DNA of 64,000 nt, taken from Ruegeria_C sp041537905. Lineage in GTDB: Bacteria > Pseudomonadota > Alphaproteobacteria > Rhodobacterales > Rhodobacteraceae. The notes under the pieces are model-generated. The model did not search any database. It was not told the DNA's origin and saw nothing but the letters and a program-made list of their open reading frames with translations. Of the stretch, positions 24,747 through 33,914 are shown one piece after another. The stretch is from NCBI RefSeq assembly GCF_041537905.1, contig NZ_JBGRUO010000003.1, forward strand, positions 124,001-188,000, given 5' to 3'. Position 1 is the stretch's first letter. Every line of letters starts with the position of its first letter. Both the position numbers and the translations under genes were made by a program.

Positions 24747-26042
24747 TTGACCACACATATTCTGGTTCTGGGGGCCTATGGGTTCATTGGCAGCGCTGTC
24801 GTCAGAGCGCTGAAAGAGCGAGGTTATCGTGTCACCGGGCTGGTGCGCAATCGGCGTGTCGCGGCCCGGGTCCTGCCCAATACTCCGGTCAGGGTCGCTG
24901 ATCTCAGAGCGCTGACGGACCCCTCCTGCTGGTCCGATCTGCTGACTGATATCGATGTCGTGGTGAATTGCGCAGGTGCGTTGCAGGATGGCGGCGGCGA
25001 TGATCTGGAGGCTGTGCACCACCTTGCCATCGCAGCATTGGGTGCGGCCTGCGTCGGGCGCAACATTGCCGTGGTTCAGGTCTCTGCCGTTGGTGCCGAC
25101 CCTCAAGCGCCCACCGTGTTTATGCAAAGCAAGGCGCGCGGAGATGCTGCGTTGCGCCGCTCCGGTGTTTCGCTGCACCTGCTGCGGCCCGGCCTCGTGG
25201 TCGGACAGAGCGCCTATGGCGGAACGGCGCTGTTGCGAATGCTGGCGGCTGTGCCTTTCCTTCAACCTCTCGCGCTGGGCCGGGTTCCGATCCAATGCGT
25301 CGGATTGTCGGATCTGTGCTGCGTGATCGGAGAGACGATCGATGGGCAGCTCGCGCCGGGGTGTTACGATCTGGTCGAAACACATCCGCGCGATTTGGCC
25401 GGGGTTGTGGCGTCAACACGCGCGTGGTTGGGGTTTGAACCCGCCAGACACTTAGTCGAGATGCCAGGCTGTTTAATCAAAGGGTCGTCGCATGCCGCCG
25501 ATCTGCTGGGCCATCTGGGATGGCGCTCGCCCCTGCGCAGCACGGCATTGACGGTGTTGCGCGACGGGATCACCGGTGATCCGAGCGCTTATGCGGCGAC
25601 CGGAGGGCGTATCCGGCCGCTGCCCGAAATCTATGCAAGCCAAAACTGCACCCGGGCCGAGCGTCAGGAGGCCCGGCTTTCCTTGCTGATGCCGCTGATT
25701 CTGGCCGTGCTCTGCATATTCTGGTGCATCTCGGGGGTGATTGGCCTGTTACGGATGGATACCGCTGCCGAAGTTTTGCGTCAGGCCGGTTGGGGACCAT
25801 CGCTTGCGGCTGCGTCGGTTCTGTTCTGGTCCATTGCTGATCTGGCTTTGGGGGCGGGGCTTTTGCTGCGACGCTGGGCAGCACGGGCCTGCGTCGGGCA
25901 GGTCGCGGTCTCGATCGCCTATCTCCTGGCTGCAACCTTTGTCGTACCGCAACTTTGGGCAGATCCGCTGGGCCCACTGGTCAAGATCCTGCCTGCCGCG
26001 ATGCTGTCGGTTGTTCTCTACACCCTGCTGGAGGACCGATGA
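24747..26042 (+). CDS. NAD(P)-binding SDR-type protein fused to a C-terminal four-helix membrane domain
   Basis: A 431-residue two-part protein. Residues 1 to about 290 are an atypical (extended) SDR with GAYGFIG at 9-15. From about 312 to 430 there are four hydrophobic helices resembling a DoxX-like domain. A TTG start is used, with GAGGTGA six bases upstream; no ATG fits. Its stop overlaps the next gene by four bases, and that gene encodes a DUF2269 membrane protein, so the two likely act together at the inner membrane. Possibly a membrane-linked reductase; substrate unknown. Confidence 0.8.
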   Translation: MTTHILVLGAYGFIGSAVVRALKERGYRVTGLVRNRRVAARVLPNTPVRVADLRALTDPSCWSDLLTDIDVVVNCAGALQDGGGDDLEAVHHLAIAALGAACVGRNIAVVQVSAVGADPQAPTVFMQSKARGDAALRRSGVSLHLLRPGLVVGQSAYGGTALLRMLAAVPFLQPLALGRVPIQCVGLSDLCCVIGETIDGQLAPGCYDLVETHPRDLAGVVASTRAWLGFEPARHLVEMPGCLIKGSSHAADLLGHLGWRSPLRSTALTVLRDGITGDPSAYAATGGRIRPLPEIYASQNCTRAERQEARLSLLMPLILAVLCIFWCISGVIGLLRMDTAAEVLRQAGWGPSLAAASVLFWSIADLALGAGLLLRRWAARACVGQVAVSIAYLLAATFVVPQLWADPLGPLVKILPAAMLSVVLYTLLEDR

Positions 26043-26524
26043 TCGAGCTCGATTTGCTCCTGCGCTGGCTGCATGTGATCGGGGCCTGTGTCTTGTTTGG
26101 AACCGGGGCGGGGATCGCCTTTTTCATGCTGATGGCGGTGCGCAGCCGTATCCCTGCCGTGATCGCTCAGGTGGCGGCGTGGGTGGTGATCGCGGATCTG
26201 ATTTTCACCACGACCGCCGTGATCGCACAGCCGGTAACAGGCATATTGCTGGCCCATGAGCTGGGCTGGGACCTGACCGAAGGGTGGCTTCTGCTTTCGA
26301 TCGCGCTTTATGCCTTTACCGGAGCGTTCTGGTTGCCCGTTGTCTGGATCCAGCTACGCCTGCGCGACCTCGCGCGTGCCGCCGCCGCGCAGGACGCGCC
26401 CCTGCCACAGGCGTTCGACCGGCTCTATCGCATCTGGGTTCTCTGCGGCGCTCCGGCATTCTTCGCGGTGCTTGCAATCATCTGGCTGATGCTGGCCCGG
26501 CCCGATATCCCGCTCTTGAAGTGA
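26039..26524 (+). CDS. DUF2269-type integral membrane protein
   Basis: A 161-residue protein with four hydrophobic segments and the N-terminal LLRWLHVIGACVLFGTGAG motif (residues 7-25) that characterises DUF2269 proteins. It overlaps the SDR-DoxX fusion gene as ATGA. No catalytic residues are evident. Probably a partner of the fused upstream protein in an inner-membrane complex; function unknown. Confidence 0.85.
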   Translation: MIELDLLLRWLHVIGACVLFGTGAGIAFFMLMAVRSRIPAVIAQVAAWVVIADLIFTTTAVIAQPVTGILLAHELGWDLTEGWLLLSIALYAFTGAFWLPVVWIQLRLRDLARAAAAQDAPLPQAFDRLYRIWVLCGAPAFFAVLAIIWLMLARPDIPLLK

Positions 26525-26704
26525 ACGTGACCGCTTTACCCCGGTTGGAAGCCGCCATATAAGGCGGCCATGTCCTGTCTGAAGGCCATCATTATTCGAA
26601 TTACGACCCCGGCGCTCTGATCTGACGAGACGCCGGGCAAAGGTGTTTGAGACCTCGCACCGACCCAACATCCGACCCATATGCCATCGACAAGGACGCC
26701 ACCC

Positions 26705-29620
26705 ATGTGCGCCGACACGACCCAAACGCCCGACTACAAAGACACGCTGAACCTGCCCAAGACCGATTTCCCGATGCGCGCCGGCCTGCCCAAGCGCGAG
26801 CCCGCATGGCTGGAGCGTTGGGAAGAGATCGGTGTCTATGACCGCCTGCGCGACAAAGAGGGGCGTCAGCCCTTTACCTTGCATGACGGCCCTCCCTACG
26901 CCAACGGCCATCTGCATATCGGCCACGCGCTGAACAAGACTATCAAGGACATGATCGTGCGGTCGCATCAGATGATGGGCTTTGACGCGCGTTATGTGCC
27001 CGGCTGGGACTGCCACGGCCTGCCGATCGAGTGGAAGATCGAGGAACAGTACCGCAAGAAGGGCAAGAACAAGGACGAGGTGAACATCGTCGACTTCCGT
27101 CAGGAATGTCGCAAGTTCGCAGAAGGCTGGATCGACATCCAGCGCGAGGAGTTCAAGCGTCTGGGCATCACCGGCAACTGGTCCGATCCCTATATCACGA
27201 TGGACTACCACGCCGAGGCGGTGATCGCCGACGAGTTCATGAAGTTCCTGATGAACGGCACGCTCTATCAGGGTTCGAAACCAGTGATGTGGTCGCCTAT
27301 TGAAAAGACAGCGCTGGCCGAGGCCGAGGTCGAGTATCACGACAAGGACAGCTTCACCATCTGGGTGAAGTTCAAGGTCGTGAATGCCGGTGATCTGGAT
27401 GACGTATTTGTTGTTATCTGGACAACGACTCCGTGGACGATGCCGTCAAACAAGGCGGTCGTGTATGGCAAGGACATCTCTTACGGCTTGTACGAAGTCA
27501 CTGGCGCGCCGGATGAATGCTGGGCCAGCGTTGGAGACAAGTTCCTGCTGGCCGACAATCTGGCTGGCGATGTTCTTGGCCGCGCCCGTCTGAACGATGA
27601 CCAGTGGACTCGTGTAAGGGATGTCACCGCCGATGAACTGGCAGGTGTTCAACTGACCCACCCGTTGGCCGGGGCCGAAGGTGGCAATGGCGAATGGGAC
27701 GATATTCGCGACTTCCGCGCAGCCGACTTCGTGACCGATACAGAAGGCACCGGCTTCGTCCACTGCGCGCCCTCGCATGGTATGGAAGAATTCGAACTGT
27801 ATCGCGATCTGGGCATGCTGGAGCAGGTCATCACCTATAACGTGATGGATGACGGTAGCTTCCGCGCCGATCTACCGTTCTTTGGTGGCACATACATCCT
27901 GTCCCGCAAGGGCGGTGAAGGCGACGCGAACAAGGCCGTGATCGACAAGCTGGCCGAGGTCGGTGGACTGCTGGCGCGTGGCAAGATCAAGCACAGCTAT
28001 CCGCATTCCTGGCGCTCGAAGGCTCCGATCATCTATCGCAACACGCCGCAGTGGTTTGCCTCGGTCGACCGCAAGCTGGATGACGGCATGGGCGAGATGG
28101 GCGATACCATCCGCACCCGCGCCCTGCGGTCCATTGACGAGCTAGTGAAGTGGACGCCGCAGACCGGTCGAAACCGCCTCTATTCGATGATTGAAGCGCG
28201 CCCGGACTGGGTTCTGTCCCGCCAGCGTGCCTGGGGCGTGCCGCTGACCTGCTTCACCAAAAAGGGCGCTCTGCCCACCGATGCGGATTACCTGCTGCGC
28301 AACGACGAGCTCAATGCCCGGATCAAGACGGCGTTCGAGAAAGACGGCGCGGATATCTGGTACACCGATGGCTTCAAAGCGCAGGTTCTGGACGGCATCG
28401 TCAACCCCGACGACTATGATCAGGTGTTCGACGTGCTGGACGTGTGGTTCGACTCGGGCTCGACCCATGCCTTCGTTCTGCGCGACCGCGAGGATGGCAC
28501 CGAGGACGGCATCGCTGACGTCTATATGGAGGGCACCGACCAGCACCGCGGGTGGTTCCATTCGTCCATGTTGCAAGCCTGTGGCACCAAGGGCCGTGCG
28601 CCCTATCGCAACGTGGTAACGCACGGCTTCACGCTGGATGCCAAGGGCAACAAGATGTCCAAATCGCTGGGCAACACCATCGTGCCGGAAGAGGTCATCA
28701 AGCAATATGGCGCCGATATCCTGCGTCTGTGGGTGGCCCAGACCGACTACACCGCCGATCAGCGGATCGGGCCGGAAATCCTGAAAGGCACCGCTGACAG
28801 CTATCGCCGTTTGCGCAACACGATGCGCTTCATGCTGGGCTCGCTGGCGGATTTCTCGGAAAGCGACCGCGTTGATCCCGCCGATATGCCGCGTCTGGAA
28901 CGCTGGGTGCTCAGCCGTCTGGCCGAGTTGGATGAGCAGGTGCGCAAGGGCTATGCCGCGTTTGACTTCCAGGGCGTGTTCAGCGCGGTCTTTACCTTTG
29001 CCACCGTCGATCTGTCGTCCTTCTATTTCGACGTCCGGAAAGACGCGCTCTATTGCGACGGCGACAGCCTGCGCCGCCGTGCGGCGCGCACCGTGCTGGA
29101 CATTCTGTTCCACCGCCTGACCGCCTGGCTGGCCCCGGTTCTGGTCTTCACCATGGAAGAGGTCTGGCTGGAACGCTTTCCGGGCGATGACAGCTCGGTG
29201 CATCTGGTCGATTTCCCGGATACACCCGCCGATTGGCGCAATGCTGAGCTTGAGGCGGGCATGGCCAAGATCCGTCGCGTGCGTCGCGCGGTGACCGCAG
29301 CGCTGGAGGTGCAGCGTCAGGACAAGGTGATTGGTTCCAGCCTGGAAGCCGCGCCGATCGTGCATGTCGAGGATGGCGAAACGCGCGATCTTCTGGCTAC
29401 GTTCGACGTGGATGATATGTGCATCACCTCGGGCCTGACCGTGACGGCTGACCCAGCCCCGGCCGAGGCGTTCCGTGTTCCGGAAATAGAGGGTGTTGGC
29501 GTGGTGTTCGAAAAGGCCGAAGGTGCCAAGTGCCAGCGCTGCTGGAAGATTCTGCCGGATGTGGGTCGCCATGCGCATTCGGGGGTCTGTGGACGCTGCG
29601 ACGAAGCGCTTTCGGGCTGA
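26705..29620 (+). CDS. ileS: Isoleucyl-tRNA synthetase
   Basis: A 971-residue class I synthetase that charges tRNA-Ile. HIGH is at residues 71-74, KMSKS at about 650-654, and a C-terminal zinc site is formed by C943, C946, C962 and C965. The editing domain lies between about 190 and 400. The ATG at 26705 is chosen, with AAGGA eight bases upstream; an ATG at 26681 lacks a good site. A hairpin (arms CCCGGCG/CGCCGGG) sits in its 180-base leader near 26608-26638; no T-box pattern was recognised, and these are rare outside Gram-positives. Confidence 0.97.
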   Translation: MCADTTQTPDYKDTLNLPKTDFPMRAGLPKREPAWLERWEEIGVYDRLRDKEGRQPFTLHDGPPYANGHLHIGHALNKTIKDMIVRSHQMMGFDARYVPGWDCHGLPIEWKIEEQYRKKGKNKDEVNIVDFRQECRKFAEGWIDIQREEFKRLGITGNWSDPYITMDYHAEAVIADEFMKFLMNGTLYQGSKPVMWSPIEKTALAEAEVEYHDKDSFTIWVKFKVVNAGDLDDVFVVIWTTTPWTMPSNKAVVYGKDISYGLYEVTGAPDECWASVGDKFLLADNLAGDVLGRARLNDDQWTRVRDVTADELAGVQLTHPLAGAEGGNGEWDDIRDFRAADFVTDTEGTGFVHCAPSHGMEEFELYRDLGMLEQVITYNVMDDGSFRADLPFFGGTYILSRKGGEGDANKAVIDKLAEVGGLLARGKIKHSYPHSWRSKAPIIYRNTPQWFASVDRKLDDGMGEMGDTIRTRALRSIDELVKWTPQTGRNRLYSMIEARPDWVLSRQRAWGVPLTCFTKKGALPTDADYLLRNDELNARIKTAFEKDGADIWYTDGFKAQVLDGIVNPDDYDQVFDVLDVWFDSGSTHAFVLRDREDGTEDGIADVYMEGTDQHRGWFHSSMLQACGTKGRAPYRNVVTHGFTLDAKGNKMSKSLGNTIVPEEVIKQYGADILRLWVAQTDYTADQRIGPEILKGTADSYRRLRNTMRFMLGSLADFSESDRVDPADMPRLERWVLSRLAELDEQVRKGYAAFDFQGVFSAVFTFATVDLSSFYFDVRKDALYCDGDSLRRRAARTVLDILFHRLTAWLAPVLVFTMEEVWLERFPGDDSSVHLVDFPDTPADWRNAELEAGMAKIRRVRRAVTAALEVQRQDKVIGSSLEAAPIVHVEDGETRDLLATFDVDDMCITSGLTVTADPAPAEAFRVPEIEGVGVVFEKAEGAKCQRCWKILPDVGRHAHSGVCGRCDEALSG

Positions 29621-29630
29621 GATTGGCTGC

Positions 29631-29650
29631 AAGCCGCTTGCAAGCGGCTT
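29631..29650 (+). terminator. Probable intrinsic terminator after ileS
   Basis: A perfect 20-base palindrome, AAGCCGCTTGCAAGCGGCTT, starts ten bases after the ileS stop. It folds into an 8-bp stem with a TGCA loop, followed by TTCACC. The T tract is short, so termination may be partial. Confidence 0.55.
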
Positions 29651-29711
29651 TCACCGCCCTGCGACAGGAATAGGCTTGCGGCCAACCGCCAGCGTCTGTC
29701 AGGCTGCGATC

Positions 29712-30167
29712 ATGAATATGATCGCAGTCCAGACACAGTTCGGCACATTGGGCATCGCTGAGGAAGCCGGGGAGATCACCTCGGTTGTCTGGGACGGTGT
29801 TGCCAGTGGCGAGGAAACGCCCGTCCTGCAAGAGGCTGCGTCGCAGATGCGCGCCTATGACCGGGGCGCGTTGGAGGATTTCGACCTTCCGTTGCGCGTC
29901 GCGGGCTCAGACCTGCAGCAATCGGTTTGCGCCGCCATGCGGGAGATTCCTTTCGGCTATACCCGCACCTATGGCGAGATCGCCCGCGATCTGGGCGTGC
30001 CTGCGCAGGCGATCGGGCAGGCGTGTGGCGGCAACCCGATCCCGGTGATCATCCCCTGCCACCGTGTGATGGGAGCCAAGGGGCTGACCGGGTTTTCCGG
30101 CAAGGGCGGGGTCGAGACCAAGGTTGCACTGCTGCGCCACGAAGGGGCTGCCGGACTTCTTATTTGA
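29712..30167 (+). CDS. ogt: Methylated-DNA-protein-cysteine S-methyltransferase
   Basis: A 151-residue suicidal repair protein that removes alkyl groups from O6-alkylguanine. The acceptor cysteine is C116 in PCHRV, preceded by IPFGYTRTYGEIA (79-91) and the GQACGGNPIPVIIP block, all diagnostic. There is no Ada N-terminal activator domain. An ATG six bases further on (MIAVQT) is an alternative start. It follows ileS, probably with its own promoter after the 29631-29650 hairpin. Confidence 0.93.
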   Translation: MNMIAVQTQFGTLGIAEEAGEITSVVWDGVASGEETPVLQEAASQMRAYDRGALEDFDLPLRVAGSDLQQSVCAAMREIPFGYTRTYGEIARDLGVPAQAIGQACGGNPIPVIIPCHRVMGAKGLTGFSGKGGVETKVALLRHEGAAGLLI

Positions 30168-30236
30168 GGCAGATCAAGGCGTTGATCACACGCCATCAGG
30201 CATCGTGTGCCGCAGACTTGAAAAGGGAAGACGACA

Positions 30237-30695
30237 ATGACGGATCGCGCCGCGTTGAAACAGGCCGTTGTAGCAAAGCTGATGTCTCTGGAAGAGGCCG
30301 AGCTGGCTGACGCCATCGCCCATTACGAGGCATTCATTGCGGATTCGCGGCTGGATGAACGTGAGACCCATGACAAGGACGATCTGGCGGCCTCGCGTGA
30401 AAACGCCGATCTGGCCGCGGCCTTCGATACGCCGGTGCAAGCCCACCATGCCAAGATCGACGTCATCGAGAACACCGATTTCAGCCTGACCGACGCCGTC
30501 GGCCCCGGTGCCATCGTCTCGTTCAAGGACCGCAGTTTCATCATCTGCGTCTCGACCACCCGTTTCGAGGTGGAGGGCACGACCTATATGGGCGTTTCGA
30601 CCGCCAGCCCGATCTACAAGGCGATGGCGGGGCTCGAGGCGGGCGAGAGCTTTGGCTTCAACGGGACCGAGTTCGAGATACAGGACGTTCTGTGA
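30237..30695 (+). CDS. GreA/GreB C-terminal-domain protein with degenerate N-terminus
   Basis: A 152-residue protein. The second half (about residues 88-150, VGPGAIVSF ... STASPIYKAMAGLEAGESFGF) matches the GreA/Rnk FKBP-like C-terminal domain. The first 70 residues are helical and acidic but do not show the regular coiled coil of GreA. It may bind RNA polymerase in the secondary channel as a Gre paralogue or as a Rnk-like regulator. The stop overlaps the GTG start of a methyltransferase. Confidence 0.78.
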   Translation: MTDRAALKQAVVAKLMSLEEAELADAIAHYEAFIADSRLDERETHDKDDLAASRENADLAAAFDTPVQAHHAKIDVIENTDFSLTDAVGPGAIVSFKDRSFIICVSTTRFEVEGTTYMGVSTASPIYKAMAGLEAGESFGFNGTEFEIQDVL

Positions 30696-31321
30696 AACCC
30701 GAGGACACCACCTCGGTCGACAGTATTCTTGCAGCCTATGACGAGGCAGCGGATACGCTGACTGAACGGCTTGAGGCGTTGAGCACAGCGACCGTCTTAC
30801 AGCCAGTTGCGGGTTTTCTGCCGCGCGATCCGGCACGGATACTTGATGTGGGCGCGGGAACCGGGCGCGATGCGGCGTGGTTCGCCGGGCAGGGACATCA
30901 GGTCTGGGCTACGGAACCGGTTGACAGTTTGCGGCAAGCGGCGCGTGGCTTACATGAGAGCGCGGCCATCACATGGCTTGATGATGGCCTGCCGGATCTG
31001 CGACAATCCACTGCGCTGGGCATCAAGTTCGATCTGGTTCTGCTCAATGCGGTGTGGCATCACGTTCCGCCCGCGTTGCGGGGGGCCTCAATCGCCTCAC
31101 TTGCGGGGCTGACCGGAGCGGGCGGACGAATGATCATGTCCCTGCGCGAAGGCCCCTCGGACCCGACACGCCCGGCCTTTCCAGCAGCTGTGGACAAGAC
31201 CATTGCACAGGCCGAGGCGCAGGGGCTCAGGCTGTTGCGGCGCAGTTGGGTGGAGGCGGTGCAGCCCGAGAACAGACGCAGCGGTGTGATCTTTACCTGG
31301 CTGGTTTTCCAGCGGGAATGA
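30692..31321 (+). CDS. Class I SAM-dependent methyltransferase
   Basis: A 209-residue methyltransferase with motif I ILDVGAGTGRDA at residues 50-61 and a motif near LVLLNAVWHHVPP. GTG start coupled to the upstream Gre-like gene by overlap. The substrate is unknown; small-molecule methyltransferase likely. The 3' end overlaps the convergent phosphatidylcholine synthase gene by about 29 bases. Confidence 0.85.
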   Translation: MKPEDTTSVDSILAAYDEAADTLTERLEALSTATVLQPVAGFLPRDPARILDVGAGTGRDAAWFAGQGHQVWATEPVDSLRQAARGLHESAAITWLDDGLPDLRQSTALGIKFDLVLLNAVWHHVPPALRGASIASLAGLTGAGGRMIMSLREGPSDPTRPAFPAAVDKTIAQAEAQGLRLLRRSWVEAVQPENRRSGVIFTWLVFQRE

Positions 31322-31994
31322 TTTGCTGCGCGATGCCTGCGAAAACCAGGTAGAGGCTGGTCAGCACAAGCCCCCAATGCGCCCAGCTTTCAGGGTGGAA
31401 ATCGACCCAGGCGGCCCAGCCGGCAAAGAATGTCCAGGCCAGCGCCATCGACAGGCTGAGCGGGCGCCAGCGTTCGGTCCGCACCGGATGAATGAACTTG
31501 AGCGGCAGGAACATCGCCACCGCCAAGGCGCTGACCAGGCACAGGCTGACCCAGAAATTTGGTTCAAGCGCGAAAATCACCAGGATCACCATGTTCCAGC
31601 AACCGGGGAAGCCGGAAAATGAATTGTCCTTTGTCTTCATGCGTGTGTCGGCAAAATATAAAGCGCTGGTGAAGGTTATGATGATGATTGCAAACCAGCC
31701 GGTCCAGCCATCCATCAACCCGGATTTGAACAGCGCAAAGGCCGGGATGAATACGTAAGTCAGATAGTCGATGATCAGATCCAGCAGTACGCCGTCAAAC
31801 TCAGGGGCGTTCTTCTTGACGTGATAGTGCCGCGCCAGCGGGCCGTCGATGCCGTCAACGATAAAGGCGACGACCAGCCAGAGAAACATCAGGTCCCATT
31901 TCGCATCAACAGCGGCCAGCATGGACAGCATCGCGAAAACAGCTCCGGTGGCTGTAAAAAGGTGAACGCCAATCGCGCGTTTTCTCGGTGTCAT
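31293..31994 (-). CDS. pcs: Phosphatidylcholine synthase
   Basis: A 233-residue CDP-alcohol phosphatidyltransferase in the inner membrane. The signature D-G-x2-A-R-x8-G-x3-D-x3-D is present as D47, G48, A54-R55, G68, D72, D76, within a longer spacing typical of Pcs, and about seven hydrophobic helices are seen. It condenses choline with CDP-diacylglycerol to give phosphatidylcholine, as in many alphaproteobacteria. Convergent with the methyltransferase gene. Confidence 0.92.
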   Translation of the reverse strand: MTPRKRAIGVHLFTATGAVFAMLSMLAAVDAKWDLMFLWLVVAFIVDGIDGPLARHYHVKKNAPEFDGVLLDLIIDYLTYVFIPAFALFKSGLMDGWTGWFAIIIITFTSALYFADTRMKTKDNSFSGFPGCWNMVILVIFALEPNFWVSLCLVSALAVAMFLPLKFIHPVRTERWRPLSLSMALAWTFFAGWAAWVDFHPESWAHWGLVLTSLYLVFAGIAQQIIPAGKPAR

Positions 31995-32063
31995 TCCGAT
32001 TTCATGACCGAATTTGTTGCGAACTGCAAACCCTTGATCGGGGGTTTTTGCTATGATCCGACG

Positions 32064-32984
32064 TCACGCCTTGGGGTGGGTGCGCTCATAGACTTCCATC
32101 AGCCGGGCCGTGTCGACCGCCGTATAGGCCTGCGTTGTCGAGAGCGAGGCGTGGCCGAGCAATTCCTGGATCGAACGCAGATCGCCGCCCGCCGCCAATA
32201 GATGCGTGGCAAAGCTGTGTCGCATCGCGTGGGGCGTGGCCGAGGCGGGCAGGCCAAGCTGGGCGCGGGCGCGGGCCATCGCACCCTGGATCGCGCCGGG
32301 ATTGAGGCGACCACCACGCACACCGCGAAACAGCGGGGCGTCTGCCTCCAATGGGTAGGGGGACAGGCGCAGATAGGTTTCGACCGCATCACGGGCGGCG
32401 TCGATCACCGGCACCACTCGTTCCTTGCCACCCTTGCCGATGATGCGCAACGTGGCGGGCAGGGGGGCATCTGACCCTTTCAGGCCCAACGCCTCGGAGA
32501 TGCGCAAGCCGCAGCCGTAAAGCAGCGTGACCACCGCGACATCGCGCGCGGCGACCCAATCGGTGGTCGACTGTAGTTCGACCGTGTCGATCATGGCGCG
32601 GGCGGCATCCTCGGCCAGCGGGCGCGGCAGTTTCTTCTGGAACTTGGGCGCGCGGGCGGCCAGCACGGCGGTGGGTTCGAACCCCTCACGTTCGGCCAGC
32701 CAGCGATAGAAGGTCTTGACCGCAGAGAGCTTGCGCGCCAGTGAGCGCGCCGCGATGCCGTCATTGCGCGCCTTGGCCATCCAGGCGCGCATATCCGAAA
32801 CGGTGATCCGTTCGAGCGCGCCGAGGCCCTGTGGTTCGCCCTTGTGCAAGGTCATGAAGGACAGGAACTCGGTAACATCGCCGCCATAGGCGGTGATGGT
32901 GTTTTCCGCGTTGCCCGCCAGCGCCTTTTGCGCGTCCAGCCAGTGCTGCAGCGCGTCCCGACAGGCGGGCGAGATCAGGCTCAT
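32064..32984 (-). CDS. xerC: Tyrosine recombinase XerC
   Basis: A 306-residue chromosome dimer resolution recombinase. The catalytic set is complete: R161, K184 (beta-hairpin), H252, R255, H278 and Y287. N-terminal SAM-like core-binding domain spans about 10-100. Genomic position next to DUF484 and priA is the standard chromosomal XerC neighbourhood, not a phage integrase. Its start overlaps the DUF484 stop by four bases. Confidence 0.94.
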   Translation of the reverse strand: MSLISPACRDALQHWLDAQKALAGNAENTITAYGGDVTEFLSFMTLHKGEPQGLGALERITVSDMRAWMAKARNDGIAARSLARKLSAVKTFYRWLAEREGFEPTAVLAARAPKFQKKLPRPLAEDAARAMIDTVELQSTTDWVAARDVAVVTLLYGCGLRISEALGLKGSDAPLPATLRIIGKGGKERVVPVIDAARDAVETYLRLSPYPLEADAPLFRGVRGGRLNPGAIQGAMARARAQLGLPASATPHAMRHSFATHLLAAGGDLRSIQELLGHASLSTTQAYTAVDTARLMEVYERTHPKA

Positions 32985-33724
32985 GATAGCCAGTGGCGCA
33001 TCGCCCTTTCGAATACGCCTGCAAAAAATGCCAGCAAGTCAGTGCCTTGCTGTGGGGTGAACTGATGCGGGTCTTCGGCCCCCATGGCCAGCATGCCCGG
33101 CAAACGGCCAGAGCCGAAATCCAGCCGCAGGCAGGCCTCGGACCTGATCTGCTGGGCGGTCTGGCCGTAGACCTGCGCCGAGCCCTGCTGCAACTGGCGC
33201 AGCGTCACCTGACGAGGGCTGCCGTCGCGGGCGCTGGGCAGATAGCGGTCTATGAAGCCGGGCTCCGCAACCATCAGAACCTCACCCAGCCGCTTGACAG
33301 CGGGGTCGTCCTTGTTTTGCGCGGTTTCCAGCACCAGCGTGACCTTGTCGACCCGCAGGATATCGGCCACCTCACCGCCCAGATCGGCCAGAAAGGTCTC
33401 AAACGTGGTCGGGTCCAGCATCCGCAGGATGGCCCGGTGGACCTGATTGGTGCCTGCGAGATTCTCGTAAGCCGCCGCGATGACAGAGCGATGGGTGTCT
33501 TCCAGCCGGTCCAGCCGGGTTTCCAGCCGCTCCATCGCGATGCCGCGCAGATCGACGATATTGCCGCCCATCGACCGCTCATTCGCTGCGACAAGCGCCC
33601 GCATCACGTCCTGATCGTCCAGCACGGCGTCCGGCTTGGCAAGAATCGCATCACGCAGGGATTCATCCAGCTCGGGGCTGACACGTGTCTTGGGGTCTTC
33701 GTTTACTTTCGGGCTACTGCTCAT
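32981..33724 (-). CDS. DUF484 family protein
   Basis: A 247-residue GAF-like protein of the DUF484 family, which is regularly encoded next to xerC. The first 75 residues are charged with a coiled-coil stretch (MERLETRLDRLEDTHR); the rest forms the GAF-like domain. The start MSSSPKVN is chosen; the frame upstream is AT-rich. Function is unknown; coupling to xerC suggests a role in recombination or its regulation. Confidence 0.85.
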   Translation of the reverse strand: MSSSPKVNEDPKTRVSPELDESLRDAILAKPDAVLDDQDVMRALVAANERSMGGNIVDLRGIAMERLETRLDRLEDTHRSVIAAAYENLAGTNQVHRAILRMLDPTTFETFLADLGGEVADILRVDKVTLVLETAQNKDDPAVKRLGEVLMVAEPGFIDRYLPSARDGSPRQVTLRQLQQGSAQVYGQTAQQIRSEACLRLDFGSGRLPGMLAMGAEDPHQFTPQQGTDLLAFFAGVFERAMRHWLS

Positions 33725-33864
33725 CTGTGCCTCGTTTTTATCTTGGACAAATCTATAACACAGGAATTTCGATTTGCGCGCCTTAAATCCGCTCAACACC
33801 ACTAAATCTGGTAGCGGGGCAAATTGATCGACGCTTTTGTGCCACAGCCCCGCAGAGGCGGCAC

Positions 33865-33891
33865 AAAAAAGGAGCGCGCGGGCGCTCCTTT
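33865..33891 (-). terminator. Intrinsic terminator after the aldolase gene
   Basis: Read on the minus strand, a stem GGAGCGC/GCGCTCC (33871-33877 and 33882-33888) with a four-base loop is followed by TTTTTT. It begins 24 bases after the aldolase stop. The stem could also work weakly on the plus strand, where only a short T run follows. Confidence 0.85.
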
Positions 33892-33914
33892 CCTGCTCTG
33901 TTCGCGAACGGCGC

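Noticed and set aside
26525..26704. A T-box leader upstream of ileS
   Set aside because: Only a simple G+C hairpin is present; no T-box core or specifier arrangement, and such leaders are not typical in this group.
28142..29632. A 496-residue minus-strand open frame opposite ileS
   Set aside because: Antisense frame; HIGH, KMSKS and zinc motifs prove ileS on the plus strand.
32028..32047. A terminator-like hairpin AAACCC/GGGTTT between pcs and xerC
   Set aside because: On the minus strand, the direction of both genes, no T run follows; the short stem is weak.
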